Positions 33,838 through 47,609 of a stretch of 64,000 nt of DNA are shown piece by piece. Numbering within the stretch: position 1 is the first letter of the stretch; the number at the start of each line of letters is the position of its first letter. The notes under the pieces are model-generated. The model was not told where the DNA came from, searched no databases, and saw only the letters and a list, made by a program, of their open reading frames with translations. This DNA is from Bradyrhizobium sp. SK17. Its GTDB lineage: Bacteria; Pseudomonadota; Alphaproteobacteria; Rhizobiales; Xanthobacteraceae. The translations under genes and the position numbers were made by a program. The stretch spans positions 186,001 through 250,000 of the forward strand of contig NZ_CP025113.1 in assembly GCF_002831585.1 (NCBI RefSeq), given 5' to 3'.

Positions 33838-35033
33838 CTGACAAGGCGCTCGATCACATCACCATCATTGATCTCAGCCATCTGTTGCAGGGACCGTTCG
33901 CGACCCAGCTGCTCGCCGACATGGGCGCCAACGTCATCAAGGTCGAACGCCCCGGTCAGGGCGATCTGTTCCGGACGTTGACATTCAACAACCGCTGGGT
34001 CGGAGGCAAGGAGAGCCCGAACTTCCTGGCGTGGAATCGTAACAAGCGATCGCTGGCGCTCGATCTCAAATCGCCGGAGGCGAAGACGATCCTCTACAAG
34101 ATGGCCGAGACCGCGGACGTCGTGGTCCAGAACTTCCGTCCCGGCGTACTGGCCAAGCTCGGCTTCGGCTACGAGGACTTCAAGCGCGTCAACCCGCGGA
34201 TCATCTACTGCTCCGGTTCGGGCTATGGCGAGAGCGGCCCCTATGTCGACCGGCCCGGCCAGGACATGCTGTTGCAAGGCCTCACCGGCATCGCCGCTGC
34301 GACCGGCCGGGGCGACGGCCCACCGGTTCCGGTCGGGTCGGGCTTCTCCGACCAGGTCGGCGCCATGAACATGGTCTACGGCATCCTCACCGCCCTGCTG
34401 TGGCGCGAGCGATCCGGCAAGGGCCAGGAAGTGAAGGTCAATCTGATGTCGGCGATGCTGGCCCATCAGGGCCAGGAATTGCTGACGGCCATGAACTTCA
34501 ACACCGACTTCACGCGGCCGAAGTCCGGCATCGGGCACCCGGGAATGGACGCCCCGTTCGGCGTCTACCCGACATCGGATGGCTGGGTCACGATCGCGAT
34601 GAGCCCGTTCCGCAAGCTGGTCGGCGTGCTCGGCGACGAGACGCTGCTCGTCTATGACGATCCGAAGCTGCTGTTCGAGAAGCGCGACGAGATCTGGGAG
34701 AAGCTCGCGGCACGCACCAGGCTCTGGACGACCGCGGATCTGATGCGCGCCATGCTCGCGGTCGACATCTGGTGCGGCGAGGTCAAGAGCCATCTCCAGG
34801 CCACCGCCGATCCCCAGGTCGAGCATCTCGGCGCGATCACTCACTATGACCATCCGACCGCGGGCCGCGTCAAAGTCGTCGGACCGGCGGTCGCCATGAG
34901 CGAAACGCCGGCAACGATCGAGCGTCATGCCCCGCTTGTCGGCGAGCACTCGCGCGAGGTGCTGATCCAGTACGGTTTCTCGACAGACGAGATCGACGCG
35001 ATGCTCGGGCGCGGCGCGGTCGCTCAAGCCTGA
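33834..35033 (+). CDS. CaiB/BaiF (family III) CoA-transferase
   Basis: The 399-residue enzyme starts with TTG in a TTGA overlap with the preceding stop and a strong GGGAGG ribosome site. Family marks are ITIIDLSHLLQGPFATQLLAD, ANVIKVERPGQGD, NRNKRSLALDLK, QNFRPGVLAKLGFG and the probable catalytic Asp in RPGQDMLLQGLTG. It would activate a carboxylic acid to its CoA ester, feeding the enoyl-CoA hydratase of the same operon. It differs clearly from the other CaiB-type protein in the window. Confidence 0.9.
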   Translation: MTDKALDHITIIDLSHLLQGPFATQLLADMGANVIKVERPGQGDLFRTLTFNNRWVGGKESPNFLAWNRNKRSLALDLKSPEAKTILYKMAETADVVVQNFRPGVLAKLGFGYEDFKRVNPRIIYCSGSGYGESGPYVDRPGQDMLLQGLTGIAAATGRGDGPPVPVGSGFSDQVGAMNMVYGILTALLWRERSGKGQEVKVNLMSAMLAHQGQELLTAMNFNTDFTRPKSGIGHPGMDAPFGVYPTSDGWVTIAMSPFRKLVGVLGDETLLVYDDPKLLFEKRDEIWEKLAARTRLWTTADLMRAMLAVDIWCGEVKSHLQATADPQVEHLGAITHYDHPTAGRVKVVGPAVAMSETPATIERHAPLVGEHSREVLIQYGFSTDEIDAMLGRGAVAQA

Positions 35034-35080
35034 CATCAGACCAAACAAACCAGTCACAAAAATAGCTCTGGGGAGGGCAC

Positions 35081-36358
35081 ATGTTTCACAAGGTGCGTTG
35101 GCAGCTCGTCGCGCTGCTGTTCATTGCAGGCATCATCAACTATCTCGATCGGGCCGCGCTGTCTGTCGCGGCCCCATTGATCACGCAGGAATTGGGGCTC
35201 GATCCGGCGCAGCTCGGCGTGGTCTTCAGCAGCTTCTTCTTCGGCTACGCCCTGTTCTGCTTCGTCGGCGGTTATGCCGCCGACCGTTACGGACCGCGCC
35301 TGGTGATCATCGTCGCGATGACGTTGTGGTCGGTGTTCTGCGGCCTGACGGCGACAGCGACCAGCGTCGCCGCGCTGGTGGTTCTGCGGGTGATCTTTGG
35401 CATGGGCGAAGGTCCCTTCAACACCACGATGGCGAAATTCATCGGCAACTGGTTCCCGAAGTCGGAACAGGCGAGCGCGATCGGGATCGCCAATTCCGGT
35501 ACGCCGCTGGGCGGCGCCATCGCCGGGCCGATCGTCGGCTTCATCGCGCTGTCCTATGGATGGCGAATTTCGTTCATCGCGATCGCCGCGATCGGACTGC
35601 TATGGGTGCTGTTCTGGGCGCTCAGCTCCACCGACAATCCTGCACAGCACGGCCGGGTCAGCGAGGACGAACGCGCCGAGATCCGGCGGGGCCAGGCTAC
35701 CGAGACGGCACAGGCGGAGCTTCCGCTCATGCACTACCTGCGACAGCCCGCGATCCTCGCCACCGCGCTCGCATTCTTCGGCTACGCCTACATCCTCTAC
35801 TTCTTCCTGTCCTGGTTCCCGAGCTATCTGACGATGGCCCTGCATCTCAGCATCCAGAAGATGGCGATCGTCAGCGTCATTCCATGGGCGCTCGGCTTTG
35901 TCGGCCTCGCCTCGGGCGGCTTCGTCTGCGACGCGCTTGGCCGCCGGCTTGGCGACCAGGTCGCGGCGCGGAAGCTCGTCATGGTCGTCTGTCTGCTCGT
36001 CGCGGCGGTGGCCGTGGCGCTCGCCGGCATCGCAACCAGCCTCGAGGCCGTGATCGCGCTGATCGCGATCGCGGTGTTCTTCATGTATCTCAGCGGCTCG
36101 ACCTATTGGGCGATCATCCTGGGGCTCGTCGAGTCCGGCCGGGTCGGCGGAGTCGCCGGCTTCGTCCACCTGATCGCCAACACGGCGGGAATCGTCGCGC
36201 CTATTGTCACCGGCGTGCTGGTCGAGAAAACCGGAAGCTTCGCAAGCGCGTTCGTTCTGGCCGGTGGGCTCGCGACCGTGGGTGCGCTGCTCGTCGCCTT
36301 GCTGGTGCGCGGACCTTCGTCTCGGTCCGCCGCGTTTGCCCAGGCGAGCCGACACTGA
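35081..36358 (+). CDS. MFS transporter, anion:cation symporter (ACS) type
   Basis: This 425-residue carrier has about twelve hydrophobic segments. INYLDRAALSVAAPLI after TM1 and GGYAADRYGPRLVI between TM2 and TM3 are hallmarks of the ACS group, which takes up hexuronates, glucarate, phthalate, 4-hydroxyphenylacetate and similar organic anions with protons. It follows the CoA-transferase after 47 bp with a GGGGAGGG ribosome site and is probably the uptake carrier for the acid degraded by this operon. Confidence 0.88.
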   Translation: MFHKVRWQLVALLFIAGIINYLDRAALSVAAPLITQELGLDPAQLGVVFSSFFFGYALFCFVGGYAADRYGPRLVIIVAMTLWSVFCGLTATATSVAALVVLRVIFGMGEGPFNTTMAKFIGNWFPKSEQASAIGIANSGTPLGGAIAGPIVGFIALSYGWRISFIAIAAIGLLWVLFWALSSTDNPAQHGRVSEDERAEIRRGQATETAQAELPLMHYLRQPAILATALAFFGYAYILYFFLSWFPSYLTMALHLSIQKMAIVSVIPWALGFVGLASGGFVCDALGRRLGDQVAARKLVMVVCLLVAAVAVALAGIATSLEAVIALIAIAVFFMYLSGSTYWAIILGLVESGRVGGVAGFVHLIANTAGIVAPIVTGVLVEKTGSFASAFVLAGGLATVGALLVALLVRGPSSRSAAFAQASRH

Positions 36359-36406
36359 GTCCGTCCGTTCGTCCTCGGCACCCTGGGTATCGAGGACGAA
36401 CTCCTC

Positions 36407-37042
36407 CTAACGCGCCTCCAGCATGGCGACGCGAATGCCGAGATAGATGAACAGTGCGCCGAGCGAGCGGTTGATCCAGGCGACCACGCCCGCCGATTGC
36501 CGGATGCGACCGGCGGCCCTTGCCGCGAAGGCCGCCAGCCCAAGGCACCACAGCGTGCCGCCGGTGATGAAGATCAGCCCGAGCGTCAGGAAGGCGAGCG
36601 TCTTGTGTGGAGAGTCCGCCGCCACGAATTGCGGCAGGAAGGCCAGGAAGAACAGCGCCACCTTAGGATTGAGGACATTGGTCAGCGCCCCCTGCCAGAA
36701 CACCCGCGAGATCGAGGTTTCGACGCCCGGCCCGGCAAGCTCGACGATCAGCTTGGCGCGCGACAGCAGCATCTGGAGGCCGGTCAGCACCAGATAGGCC
36801 GCGCCGATCAGCTTGACCACCAGGAAGGCGGTCGACGACGCCATCAGCAGCGCCGAGAGCCCGATCGCCGCACCCAGCACGTGGACCAGGCAACCGCAGC
36901 TGATGCCGATCGCCGCCGCCGCGCCGCCGCGCCACCCGAGCTGGATGGTGCGCCCGAGGATATAGGCGGTATCCGGGCCCGGCGTGATGTTGAGCAGCAG
37001 GCCGGACAGGACGAAGAGCCAGAGTTCGTGAATTCCCAGCAT
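36407..37042 (-). CDS. LysE/RhtB family amino-acid exporter
   Basis: The 211-residue membrane protein has about six hydrophobic segments. The family motif GLLLNITPGPDTAYILGRTIQLGW appears at the start in two parts, and NPKVALFFLAFLPQF in the middle. The family exports lysine, threonine, homoserine lactone or other amino acids. It is monocistronic and convergent with the MFS gene. Substrate cannot be assigned. Confidence 0.9.
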   Translation of the reverse strand: MLGIHELWLFVLSGLLLNITPGPDTAYILGRTIQLGWRGGAAAAIGISCGCLVHVLGAAIGLSALLMASSTAFLVVKLIGAAYLVLTGLQMLLSRAKLIVELAGPGVETSISRVFWQGALTNVLNPKVALFFLAFLPQFVAADSPHKTLAFLTLGLIFITGGTLWCLGLAAFAARAAGRIRQSAGVVAWINRSLGALFIYLGIRVAMLEAR

Positions 37043-37280
37043 GGCAGCGAGATTAACCTATGTAAGTAACCGCCCAGAAAGGATGCTCAGCTAGGCTGCG
37101 CCATCCCAGCGACACACGAATTCAGTAGAGAAATGGACTATACGATCCGTTGGTCGCATGCCAATTCCTGCTACTATGCATTATAGGTGCCTGCAAACCG
37201 GGCTTCCGCCGGACCCAGCCTGTCTTGTAAGTATCGGATTCGGTCACATCGGCTGAGTGGCCATTCCAGGACAAGGGGAC

Positions 37281-39080
37281 ATGGAAAGACGGCTCGCTGC
37301 AATTCTCTGCGCTGATATCGCCGGCTATTCCCGCATGATGGGTGTCGACGAGGCGGGGACGCATGCCTCGTTCAAGGCGCATCGCAGCGCGATCTACCCG
37401 TTCATCCTCAACCATGGCGGCCGAATCGTCAAAAACACCGGCGACGGTTTCCTGCTGGAATTTCCGAGCATCATCGGCGCGATCGAGGCTGCGGTCGCCA
37501 TGCAGACCCTGATGGCCGAGCGCAACGAACATCTGCCGGCCGACCGCGCCATGCACTTCCGGATGGGCGTCCACATGGGCGACGTCATGGCTGACGAAGA
37601 CGAGGTCTTCGGCGACGACGTCAACATCGCGGTCCGCCTCGAGACGGTCGCCGCGCCAGGCGGTATCGCGGTGTCGGACAAGGCCCGCACCGAAGCGGGA
37701 CGCCGGCTCGCCGTCACGCTGACCGATGCCGGGCCACACCGCTTCAAGAACATCACCGAACCGGTCAGCGTCTGGACCTGGGCACCGGCCGGAGCTGATG
37801 CCCAGGAGCTGGCGCCGGAGGATGGACCGCATCTGCCGGGGCAATACCGTACCGCCATCGTCGGCGTGCTGCCGTTCGACAATCTGAGCGGCGGCGCCGA
37901 CGAGTATTTCTCGGACGGCCTGACCGAGGATTTGATCCACGCGCTGTCGCTGCAATCCTTTTATCGCGTGCTGAGCCGCAACTCGACCTTCGCCTACAAG
38001 GGCAAGAACGTCTCGACCCGCCTTATCGCGCGCGAGATCGACGCGACCTATTTGATCCAGGGCTCGGTGCGCCGCGCCGGCAACAAGATTCGCGTCACCG
38101 CCGAATTGATCGCGCCGGAGCGCGGCGAGCAGCTGTGGACCGGCCGCTATGACCGCGACATGGGCGACCTGTTCGCGATGCAGGACGAGATCACCTCCAA
38201 TCTCTCCGCCGCCGTCGCCCAGGAGATCTATCGCGCCGAGGCTTCGGCGCCGGCGCGCTCGCCCAACTCCGAGCTGACCGCGTGGGACCGCTTCCTGAAG
38301 GGCCTGTCGCACTATTATCACCAGACCAAGGGTGATTTCGAAATCGCGATCGCGCTGTTCAAGGAGGCGATCGAACTCGATCCCGCGCTGTCGATCGCAC
38401 GCGCCTATCTTGCCACCATCCAGATTCAGGGCTCCCAGTTCGGCTGGATCCCGAGCACGCGCGAATTGTGGGTGTCCTCGGTCGGCCTCGCCGAAAGCAG
38501 CGTGCGGCTCGACCCGCGCTCGTCCTTTGCTTTTTCGCTGCTGGCCTATCTGCACGCGATGCAAGGACACTACGAAGCCGCGATGGACGCCATCAAGCGC
38601 GCGATCGAACTCAACCCGTACGACATGGGCGCGCGCGGTGTGCTCGGGATCTGCCACATGGTGATCGGCGACCACCGCAGGGCGGTCGAGCTGTTCTCGA
38701 TGGCGGTGCAGCGCGACAACAGCGATCCCCGCTATCAATGGGGCGCCCTGAACGCATTCAGCCATTATTTGCTCGGACAATACGACGCATCGCTGTCGTG
38801 GTCGCGCGAGACGCTCTACCTCAACCCGAACCACCTTCAGGGCCTTGCGGTGCGCGCCGCGGCGCTCGCCCAGTTGGGACGCGCCGACGAGGCCGCGCAG
38901 GCCGTGCAGTCGCTGCTCGACAACCATCCGGGGCTGACGGTCGAGCGTCACCTGCGCAATTTCCACTGGAAGAACCCGGCCGATATCGCGCTTTACCGCG
39001 ATGGCCTCTTGAAAGCCGGCGTCCCCTTCGGCAAACTCGCCCTGGTTGCATCTGCGTCGAAATTCGCCGTCGACTCCTGA
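37281..39080 (+). CDS. Class III adenylate/guanylate cyclase with TPR tail
   Basis: This 599-residue soluble protein has an N-terminal class III cyclase domain (about 1-165) with metal Asp residues D12 (CADIAGYS) and D55 (NTGDGFLLEF) and the transition-state Asn/Arg in DVNIAVRLE. A middle region (about 190-320: VGVLPFDNLSGG, YFSDGLTEDLIHALS, YLIQGSVRR) of the type found in FlgO/TolB-like cyclase fusions follows, then TPR repeats (about 345-560). ATG 37281 follows AAGGGG; a GTG at 37257 is possible. Bradyrhizobia carry many such cyclases. The product is probably cAMP; the TPRs suggest regulation by partner proteins. Confidence 0.88.
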   Translation: MERRLAAILCADIAGYSRMMGVDEAGTHASFKAHRSAIYPFILNHGGRIVKNTGDGFLLEFPSIIGAIEAAVAMQTLMAERNEHLPADRAMHFRMGVHMGDVMADEDEVFGDDVNIAVRLETVAAPGGIAVSDKARTEAGRRLAVTLTDAGPHRFKNITEPVSVWTWAPAGADAQELAPEDGPHLPGQYRTAIVGVLPFDNLSGGADEYFSDGLTEDLIHALSLQSFYRVLSRNSTFAYKGKNVSTRLIAREIDATYLIQGSVRRAGNKIRVTAELIAPERGEQLWTGRYDRDMGDLFAMQDEITSNLSAAVAQEIYRAEASAPARSPNSELTAWDRFLKGLSHYYHQTKGDFEIAIALFKEAIELDPALSIARAYLATIQIQGSQFGWIPSTRELWVSSVGLAESSVRLDPRSSFAFSLLAYLHAMQGHYEAAMDAIKRAIELNPYDMGARGVLGICHMVIGDHRRAVELFSMAVQRDNSDPRYQWGALNAFSHYLLGQYDASLSWSRETLYLNPNHLQGLAVRAAALAQLGRADEAAQAVQSLLDNHPGLTVERHLRNFHWKNPADIALYRDGLLKAGVPFGKLALVASASKFAVDS

Positions 39081-39140
39081 GCGAATTCATCCACTGTTAT
39101 TGGATGCCTTTTAAGCTGATGTTTTTCAGGATGTGGTTTG

Positions 39141-39800
39141 ATGTCCGATACGCCTGCTCACGAGGCGCCTGCCGCGCAGGTCTCCCCTGACAATCCCTGC
39201 CCGTTCCTGCGCGCGCTGGTCGCCGGCGGCTATGTCGGTGGCCATTTCGTGCCACTGCCGAAGCTGACCGAAACCATCGACCGTGCCACCGGCAAGACCG
39301 GCCTTCCAGCGCTCAGCGCCGGCGCGAAAATCTTCATGGTCGCGCAGATGGCGAACGGCATCGGTCCGTTCAGCCAGGTCCGCAGCCTGTTGCAGGGCGC
39401 GATCCTCGACGAGCTGCGCAACGGTCCGCTCGACAAGCACGGCGCCGGCTCACGCATCCTCGATCAACACGCTGTGGTGCACGAAGACGAGATCGCGCGG
39501 CTCGCGACCTTCGGCCGGGACTACACGTCTCCCGACGGCAGCGTCGAACGCGGGCTGTCGGCCGCCGAGATCAAGACCTTCATGGCGGCGAACTTCCAGC
39601 GCGCCAAGGACGAGCAACCACCGTCCTATGCCATTCTGCACTGCTACTATCCGCTGTTGATGCTCGGCGAGTGGCCGGTGCTGCTCGACATCATGGGCAA
39701 GGGCGAAGGCAAGGACCGCTATCTCAGCGTCGCAGAGGTCAGGACCCTGTTCGTCGAGAAGCGCTTCCCCGACCGCATCGTCGCGCTGCTCAACGGCTGA
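39141..39800 (+). CDS. Divergent peroxidase family 2 (chloroperoxidase-like) protein, putative
   Basis: I do not recognise a bacterial namesake for this 219-residue protein. Its layout resembles heme-thiolate chloroperoxidases/peroxygenases. NPCPFLRALVAGGYV near the N-terminus mirrors their PCPxLNALANHG motif with the heme-ligand Cys. HEDEIARLATFGRDY in the middle is reminiscent of the EHDxSxxRxD acid-base region, and YLSVAEVRTLFVEKRFPD near the end resembles the family's C-terminal xVExVRxFFxxERLPxG. No signal peptide is seen. The similarity is by eye and remote; a different heme or non-heme role is possible. Confidence 0.5.
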   Translation: MSDTPAHEAPAAQVSPDNPCPFLRALVAGGYVGGHFVPLPKLTETIDRATGKTGLPALSAGAKIFMVAQMANGIGPFSQVRSLLQGAILDELRNGPLDKHGAGSRILDQHAVVHEDEIARLATFGRDYTSPDGSVERGLSAAEIKTFMAANFQRAKDEQPPSYAILHCYYPLLMLGEWPVLLDIMGKGEGKDRYLSVAEVRTLFVEKRFPDRIVALLNG

Positions 39801-39819
39801 GACTGGATTCTTTTTTGAC

Positions 39820-39863
39820 GCGTTTTCTTCACGCGAACCGGTATCGACTTCGCTTGAAAACGC
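39820..39863. repeat. Bradyrhizobial-type palindromic repeat
   Basis: Arms GCGTTTTC (39820-39827) and GAAAACGC (39856-39863) frame a spacer with ACGCGAACCGG. I recognise this as a short dispersed element common in Bradyrhizobium intergenic DNA. It lies between convergent genes and could act as a bidirectional terminator. Confidence 0.6.
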
Positions 39864-39869
39864 TATGCC

Positions 39870-40817
39870 TCACTTGAACAGCGGCGTGCCCGGCACGAAG
39901 GCATCGAACGCCGCCCAGAACTGCGCGCGGTAGCGATCCTGCTCCTGGAGGATCTCGTGCTTGGAGCCGGCGATCACGAGATGCGAGCCGGCGCGCAGAT
40001 GATAGGCGAACTCCTCGATCGCCGCGGTCGACACCACCTCGTCATTGCTCGCCGCCAGCATCAGGATCGGCTGGCGGATCTCGGACGGGTACGACATGCC
40101 GCGAAAGGTGCGCATCGCGGTGAATGCGGTGTCGGCCCAGGCGATCGTCGGCGCGGCGATGCCGAGCGTCGGGTCTTCTTCCAGGATCGCGGCGTTACGG
40201 GCGTGGCGCACCGGATCGCTGGTCACGGGATTGCCGATGAAGGGCGCGAGGCCGACCAGTTCGCTGCCGCCGCCGGGCACGTAATTGCTGCCCTGACCGG
40301 TCAGGCGCATGATCCGCAGCAGCGCGGTCGGGAAGAACGACACACGGCGGCGCGGCAGGTCGATCATCGGCGCCGACAGCACCATGCGATCGAACCAGCG
40401 CTTGCCGGCATGCGCGAGGCGCAGCATCACCGCGCCGCCCATCGAATGCGCCAGCGCGAAATAGGGCGGCGGACAATCCGGCAGCACCACCTGCTGGACG
40501 AAGGTCTCGACGTCGACCTCGTAGTCGGCGAAGTTGCGCACATAGCCCTTGCGCGGATCGCGCAGCCGCCGCGACGAATGGCCCTGCCCGCGCCAGTCGA
40601 TCGTCGCCACCGCGAAGCCGCGGTCGCGCAGGTCGCGCACCGTCTCGAAGTACTTCTCGATCATCTCGCCACGACCGCCGAACACGCAGACCGTGCCCTT
40701 GCGGCCGGGCGGCGGCGCCCAGCGCGCGAAGCGCAGCTCGGCTCCGTCCGGGGTCTTGATGGTGCCACTGACAACGTCGTCCGGAACCGGGTTGGCGGGA
40801 ATCGAGACGAGCGTCAT
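39870..40817 (-). CDS. Alpha/beta hydrolase, monoacylglycerol lipase/lysophospholipase type
   Basis: The 315-residue hydrolase has nucleophile elbow AHSMGG, an acid Asp in LAASNDEVVS and His in AGSKHEIL, the full Ser-Asp-His triad of the PldB/MGL-like family (Hydrolase_4). TIDWRGQGHSSR is the usual oxyanion-side motif. There is no signal peptide. It probably cleaves monoacylglycerols, lysophospholipids or similar esters. It is divergent from the heat-shock locus, with 75 bp between its start and the RpoH-type promoter. Confidence 0.88.
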   Translation of the reverse strand: MTLVSIPANPVPDDVVSGTIKTPDGAELRFARWAPPPGRKGTVCVFGGRGEMIEKYFETVRDLRDRGFAVATIDWRGQGHSSRRLRDPRKGYVRNFADYEVDVETFVQQVVLPDCPPPYFALAHSMGGAVMLRLAHAGKRWFDRMVLSAPMIDLPRRRVSFFPTALLRIMRLTGQGSNYVPGGGSELVGLAPFIGNPVTSDPVRHARNAAILEEDPTLGIAAPTIAWADTAFTAMRTFRGMSYPSEIRQPILMLAASNDEVVSTAAIEEFAYHLRAGSHLVIAGSKHEILQEQDRYRAQFWAAFDAFVPGTPLFK

Positions 40818-40892
40818 GAAGGAGACCGGAGTGCTGGGACAGGGTGAGGATCAAGAACGCCGGCGCCGAAAAAAGCGACGCGGTTTCCGCCT

Positions 40893-40920
40893 CTTGAACG
40901 CGACGTGACCCCTCCCATAT
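40893..40920 (+). promoter_or_regulatory. Sigma-32 (RpoH) heat-shock promoter of the hsp20 gene
   Basis: CTTGAA at 40893-40898 and CCCATAT at 40914-40920, 15 bp apart, match the RpoH consensus closely. The expected start is about 40927, giving a 112-base leader that contains the ROSE-like element. Confidence 0.78.
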
Positions 40921-40926
40921 CACCAC

Positions 40927-41038
40927 AGTGCAGGCCGCTACCAGTGTTTCGGAACCGGAACATCAGGCTGCACACATCTAAGCCCGGCCCGATTGGCGGG
41001 CGGGTAACTGAAACAGTCGCTCATTGGAGGACTACCCT
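40927..41038 (+). ncRNA. ROSE-type RNA thermometer in the hsp20 leader
   Basis: The leader folds into stem-loops (for example around the CCCGGCCCG/CGGGCGGG arms at about 40983-41008). It ends with UCGCUCAUUGGAGGA just before the ATG, where UCGCU can pair with the GGAGG ribosome site leaving the unpaired G typical of ROSE elements. These melt near 40 degrees and free translation of small heat-shock genes in bradyrhizobia. Identification rests on the 3' motif, length and gene context. Confidence 0.75.
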
Positions 41039-41511
41039 ATGCGTAGCTACGACCTCACTCCGTTTTATCGTTCCACCGTCGGCTTCGACCGCCTCTTCAA
41101 CCTGCTCGATCAGGTGACCTCGGACGGCAGCCCCGGCTATCCCCCTACAACATCGAGCGCACCGGCGAGAATGCTTACCGGATCAGCGTCGCGGTCTCCG
41201 GCTTCTCGCAAGCCGAGCTTTCGATCGTCGCGAAAGAGAACACGCTGACGATCAAGGGCGAGAAGTCCGCCAACGAGAACTCCGGCAACGGCTCGGAAGT
41301 GCTCTACCGCGGCATCGCCTCGCGCGCCTTCGAGCGTGTCTTCCAGCTTGCCGACTTCGTGCAGGTGAAGAACGCCTCGCTTGAGAACGGCCTGCTCCAT
41401 GTCGATCTCGTCCGCGAGATTCCCGAGGCCAAGAAGCCCCGCAGCATTCCGATCGGCGGCGGTGAGAAGGCCCCGCAGGTCGTCGACGGCTCGGCGAAGG
41501 TCGCTGCCTGA
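41039..41511 (+). pseudogene. Hsp20/IbpA-type small heat-shock protein, frameshifted
   Basis: The first frame gives MRSYDLTPFYRSTVGFDRLF and continues to GYPP at 41145. The homologous continuation YNIERTGENAYRISVAVSGF lies in another frame and then runs without interruption through the alpha-crystallin domain (LYRGIASRAFERVFQLADFV, VREIPEAKKPRSIPI) to 41511. One extra C in the C5 run at 41141-41145 restores an about 157-residue IbpA/HspH-class chaperone. Promoter, thermometer, ribosome site and terminator are all intact, and no other lesion is seen, so a sequencing error or very recent mutation is more likely than decay. Small Hsps hold denatured proteins for refolding. Confidence 0.85.
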
Positions 41512-41550
41512 GCAATGCCCCCCGCGTCAGCAGATATTGGCTGATCGCGA

Positions 41551-41580
41551 AAACGCCCCGGGAAACCGGGGCGTTTTTCT
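41551..41580 (+). terminator. Intrinsic terminator after hsp20
   Basis: An 11-bp perfect stem (AAACGCCCCGG/CCGGGGCGTTT) with GAAA loop is followed by T5CTTT. The A-run on the 5' side makes it usable in both directions, serving the convergent secreted-protein gene. Confidence 0.9.
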
Positions 41581-41592
41581 TTCCGGTAATGG

Positions 41593-42372
41593 CTACTCCA
41601 ACCCCTGCACCTTCGGCATCGCCTGGGTCGGCAGGATTGCCGGCGCCGGCGCCGCCGGCGGTGGAGCCGCCTGCCCCACGGTCGGAACCTCGGCCTGCTG
41701 AACAGGCTGCGGCGCCACCGCCTGGGTCTCTGGCTTCGGCGCGACGGCGGCCTGCTGGGCAGGCTGGGGTGCGGCCGCCTGGGTCGGCGCGGGCTGCGGC
41801 ACGACTGCCTGCGCGGCTGGCGCAGCAGCCTGCGCCGGAGCCTGTGCAGACCTGGCCGCAAGCGGGCTCCGCTTCGGGACCGGCACGCGGCTCGCGACAT
41901 GCGGGATCGGGGCCGGCGGCCGCGGCACCCGGACCCGGATCGGCGGCGGCATCGGGCCAACCGGGCCGTAGGTCGCGCTCAACTCGTCGTCGTAATTGTC
42001 GCCCATCCGATAGGCCGGCGTGAAGCGGATGATGTGCCCGTCGCGGGCATCGATCACCAGGCGCCCGTCATCGCCGCCCTGATCGATCACCGAGATCGTG
42101 TAGACGAAGCCGCGCTGGCGGGGCGCGCCGAGCGGCAGATAGCCGTTCTCGCGGAGCACGGTGTAGACCTCGACCGGCGGCAGCAGGCTCGGGACCCGGC
42201 CAAAGCGGGGCGGCGGTGGAACCTCGGGCATCGCAGCGTAGGGCCCGTCCATGTCCGAGACCCTGATGAACGACGGGCCACCGAGCCGGGCGGACGTCAC
42301 GAGCTGCGCCTCTGCCGAGGCTGCGCTGAGCGCGAGGGCGGCGGCCGCAACCGAACCTGTGAACAACTTCAT
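41593..42372 (-). CDS. Secreted Ala/Pro/Gln-rich protein with PepSY-like region
   Basis: The 259-residue protein has a signal peptide (MKLFTGSVAAAALALSAASA then EAQ). An ordered region of about 110 residues includes EVYTVLRENGYLPLG and RLVIDARDGHIIRFTPAY, similar to PepSY-type repeats. A long low-complexity tail of Pro, Ala, Gln and Val (about 155-259) follows, likely extended through the cell wall or periplasm. I know no defined function; proteins like this are common in bradyrhizobia. It is convergent with hsp20. Confidence 0.72.
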   Translation of the reverse strand: MKLFTGSVAAAALALSAASAEAQLVTSARLGGPSFIRVSDMDGPYAAMPEVPPPPRFGRVPSLLPPVEVYTVLRENGYLPLGAPRQRGFVYTISVIDQGGDDGRLVIDARDGHIIRFTPAYRMGDNYDDELSATYGPVGPMPPPIRVRVPRPPAPIPHVASRVPVPKRSPLAARSAQAPAQAAAPAAQAVVPQPAPTQAAAPQPAQQAAVAPKPETQAVAPQPVQQAEVPTVGQAAPPPAAPAPAILPTQAMPKVQGLE

Positions 42373-42861
42373 CGCCGTGACTCCTGTCTGGCCCGCCGTG
42401 AGGAGCGTTCCCGCTCTCTTGCTGGCTTGCCCGGGAGCAAAATTTCAGTTTGAAATCCGGCGGTCCTTGGTCGCTCCTTGGGCCAGATCACGGCGTGTTT
42501 GCTTCGAATCGGGGGCGCGGCGCAGCCGCCGAGCCGGTCGATCTGAGCATGCGGGCGAGGACTTCCTCGCGCTTGTGTGATAGACAAAAATTTGGCAAGG
42601 TCGAGGTTAGGACAGCAAGGCTGTCTCAATTTCGAGGCCATCCCGGCATGGGGATTGCAACGAGAACCTTCGTGAGGAGGACCTCGGCGCCCCGGGCTTC
42701 GAAAATGCTGCAGGCAGGGCCGTCCCGCAGGGGACGTTGAAACGCCCGTCGTCTGAATTTAGGAAAATGCGGCTCGCGGCGGACGAGCGGTGGCCCGGTG
42801 GGTGCCGCAACGTCCAAGGTGCGCCAAAGCGGTGAGGCCCCTTACGAAAGGGAGAGGACAC
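42373..42861. other. Intergenic/leader region upstream of gltB
   Basis: The 489-bp gap holds the divergent promoters of the secreted-protein gene and gltB. I find no clear sigma-54 box, riboswitch or convincing small gene. The gltB ribosome site (GGGAGAGG, about 42850) is the only element I can place. Confidence 0.5.
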
Positions 42862-47598
<4,737 letters not shown>

Positions 47599-47609
47599 CG
47601 ACGCGAGCT

